Shown: in pieces, positions 54,601 to 64,000 of the stretch
How positions within the stretch are numbered: the stretch's first letter is position 1
How the letters are laid out: every line of letters starts with the position of its first letter
From: Prorocentrum cordatum
Lineage: Eukaryota; Sar; Dinophyceae; Prorocentrales; Prorocentraceae
Length of the DNA: 64,000 nucleotides
Direction of reading: 5' to 3'
Assembly (NCBI GenBank): GCA_963575745.1
Contig: CAUYUJ010003559.1
Span: 5,001 to 69,000 of the forward strand
Program-made: the position numbers and the translations under genes
Notes under the pieces: generated by a model
The model's database searches: none
The model's input: only the letters and a program-made list of their open reading frames with translations
What the model was told of the DNA's origin: nothing

Positions 54601-57600
54601 CCGGCGCGGGACCGCCGGGGTCGCGGAAGCTCGCCACCGGTATGGCGTTTTCACTTCTACCTTGCACTCCTCGCAAAGAGGCACTTCGCATTCGGGACGC
54701 GCGGTTCCCTTCTCCTGGCACCCCCTGTGGCATCGCTGATCTTCGGGGCAACACAGAATTAGCACTTCACCGCACGGTGTCGACACTTTCACGAACCAGT
54801 CCGTGAAGTCTTCCCGATACCACGCCTCCTCGAGGTCCAATGCGCTGTTCCCTGGCTCGTGACAGTAGTCCCGCAGGTACGCGTCGACGCTGAACCGCGC
54901 TTGCACTTCCGTCATAGTCCAATCACCAAACCGAATCACCCGCGCCGGGTCCCCGACGGCTGCCTTAAACGGGTGCTTCCAGGCAATCTGATTCCCCCGT
55001 CGGCCTTCCACCCATGGAAAAGTGCACGCGCACAGAAAACAAATCGGTGACGCCATGCTCCTCTGTTGCGTTGCTTTCGCGTATGCGGCCAGGCTCCGTC
55101 TGTGCAAGGAGTATGCCGACAGCGGCGCCCCGCCCCGAACAGCATGTGCAACGATTGCATTGTACGCCGCCGTGATACGGAGATCCTCGTCCTCATCCGC
55201 TGGATGAATCAATTCGGCGATTGGCAGCACGACGGCACCGTGCACCTCGCGGACGTGCCCGCACAAGTCCTCTGCTGAAGCAGACTGCCACGTACACCCG
55301 ACAAACGCACAATGCACGACTGGCAGCTCCACGGCCATGTCCCCCGCCAGGGCTTGTGACCACGGTTGCGCGGAGTCGTCTGGATCCGCAGGAACGGTCG
55401 GGTGACGCCGCACACTGGCCGCAGCCGCTGCAACGAGGATTTCCCTGGCCCGCCGTGGATCTTTCGACATTCCGTCTACACCAACGTTGTAGAAAGCTTG
55501 TTGCATCGCATCCGCCACCGGAACCTCTTCTCCGCCGCTGTCCGCTTGTGCCTGCGCCTGTCCTTTCCTCCCAACCAGCACCCCATCGCCGCAGACCCCC
55601 GATCCAGTCGCGCGCGCCGCGCAGTCGGCTTCGCACCCTGCTCCATCGCTACATCCCCCGCCACTCCACGCGGCAACCAAACCTTTCCTCGGTGTGCCGC
55701 TGCCGCCCATGCTTGCCCCAGCCCGCCACCGTTTCCGCGCCTCAGCCTCTAGTGGCCCACGCACATTGCCAGTTAGTGGCGGCGCCGCCTCAGACACATC
55801 ACCTAGCAGCGCGCTATCTCCAGCGCCGTTGCGCGCCTTCTCATTCCAGCCCCCACTCTCCTGAGCGCTCCCCTCGCGCGCATCTGGCCTCGCATTATCA
55901 CTGACCCGCGCCCTCTTCGCCGTCGCGTTCAAACTATCGCCTGTTTCGGCCTCTCGTCGCCCCTGTTCGCCCCCCTCTGCGCGCTGCGTCTCTCTGACCA
56001 TGCCCGCGCGCCGGTTTGCGCCGATAGCCCTGCCGTCGGACGGCGACGTGTTTTCGCATTCGCCACATGCTTCAGCCCCACCGACCGTTGCACGCTCATA
56101 AACCAGCATGTACACTTTCGCCCCCTCTGCCACCTGCCACTCTTCGGTTTCTGCAGGATGCCGCGCCACACTCACCGCCCCATCGTCCCGCAACAACCAC
56201 TTCTGTTCACCATCGATGGCACTGGCGCAAGACGCCGTGTAGTGCCCGCCCCGCGCAGTGGCGCCGTGGTGGAAAACGCAGCTTCGAAGCACGTAACGCT
56301 CTCCCCCTGCGGAGACCTCCTCGCGCGCTCTCACGTTGTGTCCAGCAAGAACCTCCCTCTGCGCAGCGGCGTCCCAAGTCCACCTCTTCAACTGCAGCCA
56401 CAACACCTCCGGCGCCGCGGACATGGACGTCACCTTCCTCGCCGATCCGTGGCCGCACGCGCGGGGGCACTCCCACTGATAGCTCGCAGCTATGTCCGAC
56501 TCACCGTACGCTTCATTTATCGCTCTCTGTGCCGTCGTTATCAGAATGCCCGCTTCCGTCAAAACCGGCACCTGCAAACACGTCTGCGGCCGCGCGTCCC
56601 CCACAGTCTTGCGCCCGCCGCAGCGCTCGCCGAGGCATTCGATCACCTCCGCATTCACGAAAGCAAAAGGGCCCGCCGACCGCTCGGCTCTGTCGGGATC
56701 CAGCAACTCCATGAGAAATTCGTGGGCGTCCTCTTGTTCACCCTCATAAAACATATCTGCGATGGCCTCTGCCAGAATTGGGGGGGCCCTCACATCGCCC
56801 TCAACCTCTCGCAGGGTGCCGCCCAACAAAACATCGAAGTCAGGCTCCCCCAAGCGCACTTGCAACTGCCCAGGCCCTCGCCGACTAAAACGCCACCAGT
56901 CCCACGTCTCTCGGGGGGCGCGAGGGATAGACCGAACGACTGCCCTCACGACTTCCGGCGCCAATATCCCTTGGATCGCTGCGTTTATCCAACAATAATT
57001 TTCTGGATTCGCCAACCGCCTCAACGGTGACGCCGCCGCGAGCACGACGCGCCCGCTCCCCCGCCCGGCGCCCCCGCCCGACTGCTGCGGGAGCGTCGCT
57101 GTGTTTGGCGGAAACAACGGCCACGCGTGCGCGGCTGCACTCCATGTGGCGCGCAAGCACACCCCAGCTTCGGCCGAGGCCTGTCGCAACACCTCGGTTG
57201 TCAATGCCACGCAGCTTTGGACAGTCCTACAGTGTACCCCACGTTGCCACAGCTCCAGCGCATTCCGCGCAGTGCAGGACCCCAACATGTCACACAAGCG
57301 CAAGACTGCGAGCACTGGGTTCTCCACCACGCCGTGGAACCCTCCACGAATATCAAAGCTAACACCGGACGGGCCGCCACGACAGTACATGCCCAAAACA
57401 TGAGTGCGTCGATCGCAGCCCACAGTGGTGCCACGGCAGAGGCAGCGGGCAGCTCCAACCGAAAAACAGCGGCAGAGATCATCACCACGAACCGTTTCGC
57501 ATGCGCAACCCAGAGTATTTGAATAAAAGTGCGGCCACACTTTGCCAGAAAACTGCGAGAATTGGCAACACTGCACATTCAGGAACGTACGGCCGTCCTC

Positions 57601-59985
57601 AAGAGTCAAGAATGGTGCCACCATGGTCCACTCGACCGGGTACGCGGCGCATACCTTCCAACCTATGTTCCGCAGCTCGTGGGTCACGAGACGTTCCCAG
57701 CGAACTTCAAGGTCCATTCCCCCGCGCGCATGTTGCGCACAATCATCGCCCATCGACACCGCGGTAACCAGGATGCAACAACAGCACACGCCGCGCGAAG
57801 CGCACGTGCCTTCCCCTGTCCGACTGCCTCGGGCATCCTCCAGGAGTTCCACTGCGACTCCGCAACCATGCGCGTGCGTGCGCGGGGCGGGGAATTTGTA
57901 ACCCGCGGGTAAATCCACTGCGCCCGCGTCCACGCGACTGTTCACCATTGCAACATTCAGCTCCCGCTGCCGCTCGTAAGCCGTTTTGGAAAACCTTCGA
58001 TAGCGACGCACTCCTGCGCGCGCGGGGCCAGAGACGAGGAATTTGTAGCCCGCGGGTACATCCACTCCGCCACAGCGACTGTGACTAGCAGCACTTCCAC
58101 AGCGGCGACCGGGAACACCGCCACCTGTTTGACGATGGGCAGCTGCAACGTCACAGCGAACAGAAACCCACAAACACGCGTGGCCAACACCAATGCTATG
58201 GTAGCACCGGACAACGCACCCTCTACAACGACCGATGGCAGCAATCCAGACCTGCTCGACACGACCGCAGGCATCACCGCCATGCCAAATGCGAACGACT
58301 GCGCCACCCTGTCGACTGCAAACGCCAGCGTCGCCAAAACGACCGTGAGCGACAACAATCCCACAAGTACGGCCAAAACCAAACCTACTACGAACACCAC
58401 CACGCCGACCAGCACACCGACGTTCATAACTGCGACCAACAGCGCCATCACGACACCTATTGCGGCCTGCACCGCCGCCGCAGTGGAAGACAATAGCAAG
58501 CCCATAACGAGCGGCACGAGCGCGACAAACTGTAGCACCACAGTGGCGGCAGCCAACAGAAACACGACGATTACAATTCGGACTAGCGCGACTCTGGCCG
58601 GACGCCTCACCACCCCGAAAATCACAATTGCGGCTACCGCAAACGATGGCACAACGTCGACAACAAACGGCCCCACCACCGCCAAAACAGCGGCCAGCAG
58701 CAGCACCACATCGAGAAACACGACTGCGATATGCACTCCCACGGCCACGTCGACCGTCGAAACACGGCGTGCGATTCAGGAGCCATTGATGCAGGGAAAC
58801 CTTAGCAGACCACAGCACCTGCCAGTGACAACGACAAGGCGTTCTGAACGAGAAACCGTCGCCAGGGCACTGGCACCCACCACCACAACAGCACCCCGAG
58901 AGAGAGCCTGAAGGACAACCGCGCCTGGGATCACCACCACCATCACAACAGCACGAGACAGCAACGTCATCACCGCAACCGCGGCGGCGACCGGCAGCGC
59001 CAGTCGGAAAGCCGACAAAAAACCCGCGGCCAATAGTACGGCACACGGCAGCTGAATTCGAACGAGCACCCCGTCTGCGACTGGCGGCGTTCCCGCCAAG
59101 GCGACCGCGAACGCCACCTCCACCACAACGATGGTAGGCGCACGCGGCACCAGTGCGACCACCGCGATTGCGACCACAATCACCGCCCGCGCGACGGCGC
59201 GACCCCGCTGCCCCACCACCACGATAGCGGCAGCCAACGACTCCGCGCCAAGAGAAGCCGACACGAGCACTACACCCAACACCCGAGAGACAACCCGCAA
59301 TGCCACCACGACAAAGGCAAACAGCAACGCCCTTAAGACGGCGGCTCACGGCGGCAGCACCACAGACGCCACGACCACCGCCACCGGAAGGTCCACCACG
59401 ACGGCGGAGACTCCCGGTAAAACCATCACCGCAACAACGCCCACCAGCACCAACTGACAACCAAATTCGACCAGATAACCCCTTTCGGGGACGCCCCGGA
59501 GGGCACGGGTTATACCCGCTAAGTGCCAATCGGCACCTCGACTTTACGGCAAGTCGGCAGCCCACGACTTTACGGGAAGTCGGCGCCCCACGACTGATAC
59601 GGACAGTCGGCACCCCACGACTTTCACGGTAAGTCGGCAACCGTTTCGCCATGGCTTCCACCGGCGTTCGCGCCCTCGGTCCGGGGCAAGTTCCCGACAG
59701 AAGCAGTGAGCAGCCACTGATGGCTTGAGAGCGCGCCGTCGAGAAGTAAACTGTTCCCCACTCCTCGTCCGTCTCCTCCGCATTATGTCCACCAAATGGC
59801 GTTCCTGTTACCCCCCTCGCCGTCCTCGCTTCCACTCGCCATTCCTCCCCTCCCCACCGCGCTTCGACGTCTACCTCATGCTCCTGTTCATCTTCCGCAT
59901 TCTCATCCCCCTTCAACACTGCTAAAAATGAAAGGGCGTACGGATGGCGAGCGAGACTGAAAAAAAGAGGCAGCTCGGAGATCAC
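48648..59985 (-). CDS. Helitron-like Rep/helicase with USP, second copy, 3' end lost in gap
   Basis: Same protein as 34165-46605, from residue 1 to about 3779. It contains USP, C2H2, HUH, Y2 and the PIF1 Walker motifs, but loses the last ~367 residues (helicase motifs V-VI and the CxxC-rich tail) to the N gap. Any codons read beyond 48648 are not part of the gene. No stop or frameshift occurs in the covered part. Substitutions relative to the first copy cluster at about 53290-54720 (examples: AYAPDR/YPPDR, TACPE/TARPE, AMMDQF/AMMNQF, REWRFGF/REWWFGF); elsewhere the two are almost identical. It is probably the second allele or an unmerged contig rather than a second locus. Confidence 0.8.
57957..59327 (-). 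other. Overlapping hydrophobic frame, second copy
   Basis: Duplicate of 44577-45947, with the same single TGA between the two stretches (58776-59327 and 57957-58748). No differences noticed. Confidence 0.35.
59476..59642. repeat. Cluster of short hairpins, copy 2
   Basis: Duplicate of 46096-46262, unchanged as far as I can see. Confidence 0.85.
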
Positions 59986-61936
59986 GGTGGACCATCCAGG
60001 GGACCTACACCTGTGGGAACACCGGGAGTATCAGGAAGCCTTGGGCTGATGACAAGACGTCTGGACCAGAAGCACGCGACTGAACATAGACCTACAGAAC
60101 GCGTCGAAACGGATCCATGATGACGGATAGAGAAACCACGTGATCTTACCATGGGCTATCCTATACTACGCACGCTATCGTACCCGACTGGCACACTTGC
60201 GATCGAGACTCTTTGATGCCCTGCGATCGAGACTCTTTGAGCCCAAGAAGATCTCCGGTAACTGCTTTACAATATTTCTACTTCGCGCGCGCGGGGCGGC
60301 CCCTGGGGGTCCCCTGAGGAAAAATACCCCAGGCGATCCCTGGCAGACTCGGATAAGAGATGGTTTACCTCCTGGGAGCCGCCCTCGAGCCCTCCAGAAA
60401 GCCCCAAGAAGGACCAAGACGCCCCCAAGAGGCCCCCACGATGGTACACGAGGGGTCCGAGATGCCACAAGATCGCTCCAAGACGTCCAAGATGGCCCCC
60501 AGACGCCCGGAGAGGCCTCCCAGAGCACTCCCAAGAGGGCCCCAAAAGGCAAAATTCATTGCTTTCCCTTAGGTTTTGGTCAGATTTTGGTGTTTCTACC
60601 TTTTCGGCTTCCCGACGCCCCAAGACGGCCCAAGAGGCCCTCAAGACCGCCTCAAGAGGGCCCAAGAGGCCCCCAAAAAGGCTCCAAGACGGCCCAAGGC
60701 GGCTCTAAGACGGCCCAAGAGGCCTCCAAGACGGCCCAAGAGAGCCCCAAGAACGCCCCAAGAGGGGCCCCAGGGGGGGGGAACACGGAACAACATTTCG
60801 AGCCCTCGGCCCTAAGAACCCCCCAGGAGGTACCAAGAGGCCCCTCAGAGGCCCCAAGACGACGAGGCGGAAGGGGGAAGCAGCGGGTGGACAAAACACC
60901 GAGATGACGGAAGCAAAGAGAGAGGTACAAGGGGGGAGAAGGCGAGAGGAGGAGGAGGGGGAGGAGGGCGAGAAGCAGCAGGGCGAGGAGCTGGAAAGGG
61001 ACTCAAGGAAATCCCCGAATGTCCCCGGAAGTCCCCCGCGGCCCTCCGAGACATTTGCTTTGCCATAGACTCTTCGTGGCTTCCGACACCTCGCCTGCGG
61101 GTTCCAAGGCCCATTTCGGGCCCCAGGGGCCTTCACAAGGGCCTTCACAAGCCAACCCAAGGCGCGATATCGATACTGAAGATAAGGTCGGAGGCCTCCG
61201 GGGGCCATCGGACCCGCGATCGAGGATCGAGGACCGATCCTCCTCCTACTCCTGACGTTCAATCTTCGGGAGCCCTCAGCACGCCAAGTCCCCCCAAGAC
61301 ACGACTCCGACCTGTTCCCCTACTCCGTGAGTCTCGGGTCCGACAGGTCTGGTCAAGTGGTCACTGTGCCCAGAGTCACTGGCATGGCCGAGCTGCCTGC
61401 AGGCGCTCCAGGCTTGAGGATGGGAGCGTGAAAGGTAGTAAGGGCTCATGTAAGAGGGGAGGGGGCTCCAGCGCAGGGATATTCCGAGCCCGCGCGCGGG
61501 CCTGAAGTATTTAAAGTCCGCGCGCAGGCGCCGGTAAGATTAACCGATTTGAGCGGCGATGTCTAAGGATCGATGCCTAATGTTACAGATTGCGGGCGTT
61601 TCTCGCACAGGCGCCGTGTTGGCCGCGTGCGGCCCCGGTAAGATTAACCGATTAGAGCGGAAGCTGGAACAAATAACGGTAACGGCTGTACACGGAAGCG
61701 CCCGGGCGAGGAAGACAAGCGACGTGCTTCAAAGTTCCTCCTGCTGGCGCCCGCAACGGGGTCTCCCCGTCGGGTAAAAAACAACACGCGCTGCCCATGA
61801 GAGTTTTCTGAGCAACGCGTTCGTCGCCGCCTCTTCTGCAGCGCCCATACATAGGGCGCGGAGCCAGAGGAAAGTGCTCGCTACGCAGCCCGCCCAAACC
61901 CTGCCCCCATACTCCCCTCCCCTATCGCACCAACTC
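59986..61936. other. 5' flank of the Helitron-like gene, second copy
   Basis: Copy of 46606-48547. Differences include single bases near 60160 and 60216, loss of one GGA near 60955, a 12-bp tandem duplication GGCCTTCACAAG near 61130-61150, and GTCTCC for GCCCCC near 61761. CCGGTAAGATTAACCGATT is at 61531-61549 and 61635-61653. Confidence 0.8.
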
Positions 61937-62310
61937 ACCTTCCCTCTCTGTCCCGCCTGTCCCAGAAAGCTTACGCGCTTCACTCGTCCTCCGCGCGAAC
62001 TGCATCTTCGACCCCGCCACCGGACACGCGGCCGCCGACCCCGCCTGGATCCTCCGATGCGTCAGCCGGGGACGCCGGTTCCTCCGCGGGCGCTGCACTG
62101 GGCGCCGAGTCGACGGGCGGCCCTCCCACCGCGGCGGAACGATCACCTCCCGCGTCTTCGTCTCCGCGCGGCTCTGGCGCCCGCCCCTCAGCACGCGCGT
62201 TGTCAGCTGCGACGGCTGCTGGGCCGGAGGGGGGTGTTCCGGCAGGGAGCCCCGCCGCCGCGCCTGCGGCTGGCGCGCCTGGAATCGCCGGCGTGCTGCC
62301 CGCATTCCGC
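61937..62310. other. GC-rich sequence, no gene called
   Basis: First sequence beyond the duplicated block. An open minus-strand frame (127 codons, Arg-rich) exists, but I recognise nothing in it. Confidence 0.35.
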
Positions 62311-62321
62311 CCGTGCTGCCC

Positions 62322-62938
<617 letters not shown>

Positions 62939-63019
62939 TTACATTGGTTCCAGGTGGGAGCTACTGTGGCCACTTTTGCCTGCGCGGACCGCATTCCCGA
63001 AAGGGTTGCGAATCTTTCC

Positions 63020-64000
63020 AAATCCGCCGACCCTTTGGGGTTCATCGGCGTGTGAGATTCCCCCTCCCCAAACCCCTCCCGTGGGAGCCTGGTCCGGTCG
63101 ATTTGGAGGGGGGGGGGGGGTCCGGCCAAATTCCCCGATTCCCCCGATTCTCCCGATTCCCCCGAAGGGGAATCATCCGCTCCCGAAAATCCTGCAAGGA
63201 CTCCTCCGGTGGCTTCGAAATGGCCCCGAGACGCCAAACGAGCGCTCCAAGACGCCCAAGGTGGCCCTAAGACGGGCTACGAGACCTCCTAGACGGCACA
63301 AGGTCCCCACGAGCCCCAAGAGGCCTCCAAGATGCGTCCCAAGAGGGTCCCTAGACGCAAAAATTTGCCAATTCCCTCCGTTAAACGGACATTTTTCACA
63401 AGTTCGCCTTCTGGGTTTTCCGATGCTCCCGCCAAGAAGCCTCCAAGAGGGTCACAAAATAGACCAAGAGGGCCCCAAGACGGGCCAACAGGCGCCCAAG
63501 ACGGCCCAAGAGGGCCCCGAAAACGGCCCCAAGAGCGCTCCAGGAGCGCTCCGAATGGCCTCCAAGCCGGGAGCCTGGTCCGGTCGATTTGGAGTGAGGG
63601 GTGGGTCCGGCCAAATTCCCCGATTCCTCCGATTCCCCCGAAGGAGGGTCATCCGCTCCCAAAAATCCTGCAAGGACTCCTCCGGTGGCCTCGAAATGGC
63701 CCCGTGACGCCAAACGAGCGCTCCAAGACGCCCAAGGTGGCCCAAAGACGGGCTACGAGGCCTCCTAGACGGCACAAGAGGTCCCCACGAGGCCCCAAGA
63801 GGCCTCCAAGATGTGTCCCAAGAGGGTCCCTAGACGCACAAACTTGCCCGTTAAACGCACATGTTTCACAAGTTCGCCGTCTGGGTCTTCCGATGCTCCC
63901 AGACGGCCCAAGAGGCCCCGAAGACCGCCCCAAGACGGCCCAAGAAGCCTCCAAGACGGTCCCAAAATAGCCCAAGAGGGCGCCAAGACGGCTCAAGAGG
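63020..64000. repeat. CCAAGA-rich element, tandem ~486-bp units
   Basis: Head AAATCCGCCGACCCTTTGGG followed by GGCGTGTGAGAT at 63020-63058 (as at 33011-33050). Then two tandem units starting at about 63084 and 63569. Each has GGGAGCCTGGTCCGGTCGAT, a run of ATTCCCCCGATTC words, ATCCTGCAAGGACTCCTCCG, CCAAGACGCCCAAGGTGGCC-like words and an AT-richer spacer. The second unit runs to the window edge. Confidence 0.8.

Larger units (their letters stand above)
48648..61936. repeat. 13.3-kb duplicated block, right copy
   Basis: Right partner of 35268-48547. Its first base after the gap aligns inside the left Helitron-like gene. The left contig's last base aligns at about 61936, inside the right contig. 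That is a dovetail overlap. Confidence 0.95.

Noticed and set aside
35268-61936. Genuine recent tandem duplication of a Helitron
   Set aside because: Possible, but the dovetail geometry at the 100-N gap fits unmerged overlapping contigs or haplotypes better.
62242-62255. Hairpin motif outside the retroelement (GCAGGGAGCCCCGC)
   Set aside because: A single match in very GC-rich sequence with no coding context and with a non-conforming 3' arm (CCCTGC after GCT); probably chance.

Overview
The window looks like nuclear DNA of a GC-rich protist, most likely a dinoflagellate (inference, about 0.6). The evidence is: plant/alga-type telomere units (CCCTAAA) scattered inside the sequence; a Ty1/copia pol whose motif layout I associate with dinoflagellate copies; a very long Helitron-type protein; GT-AG intron candidates; no bacterial-style operons; and a very high load of mini- and microsatellites. 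I see no tRNA, rRNA, CRISPR array or bacterial gene. Most long open frames in the GC-rich repeats are compositional artefacts.

Layout. 1-9.7 kb: satellite-rich DNA with five interstitial telomere blocks, one coherent orphan ORF (4115-4855, minus), and three related satellite families (6.0-9.7 kb) that share a palindrome and a 20-bp tail. 9.7-13.7 kb: diverged repeats, a (GTT)n tract, a GCGACCCACC minisatellite and a purine tract. 13.67-15.13 kb and 22.94-25.07 kb: two copies of one element with conserved ends and an internal satellite; the second sits inside a retroelement. 15.5-31.1 kb (minus): a degenerate Ty1/copia-type element. In sense order it carries a Tpt1/KptA-like RNA 2'-phosphotransferase, a Pro-rich linker, a RING-H2 finger, an aspartic-protease-like region, an uncharacterised domain, a Cys-rich pre-integrase region, a DDE integrase, a reverse transcriptase and RNase H. 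A 14-nt hairpin motif (GCRGGGNNNCCTGC, always on the sense strand) recurs 14 times, nearly always reading Ala-Gly-X-Pro-Ala.

34.2-46.6 kb (minus): one uninterrupted frame of 4146 codons for a Helitron-like Rep/helicase. It has an upstream USP (C19) deubiquitinase domain with its catalytic residues, a C2H2 finger, an HUH motif, a two-tyrosine motif, a PIF1-type helicase, and a Cys-rich C-terminus. A hairpin cluster and an overlapping hydrophobic frame lie in its 5' part.

48548-48647 is a 100-N gap. The 13.3 kb left of the gap (35268-48547) and the 13.3 kb right of it (48648-61936) are almost the same sequence, in the pattern of two overlapping contigs that were not merged. The second Helitron-like gene is therefore probably an allele or assembly duplicate. 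62.3-64 kb: about 600 bp of (CTA)n and a CCAAGA-rich repeat element.

Functionally the window is mostly mobile DNA: one potentially autonomous Helitron-like element, one decayed copia-type element with unusual accessory domains, and several non-coding repeat families.
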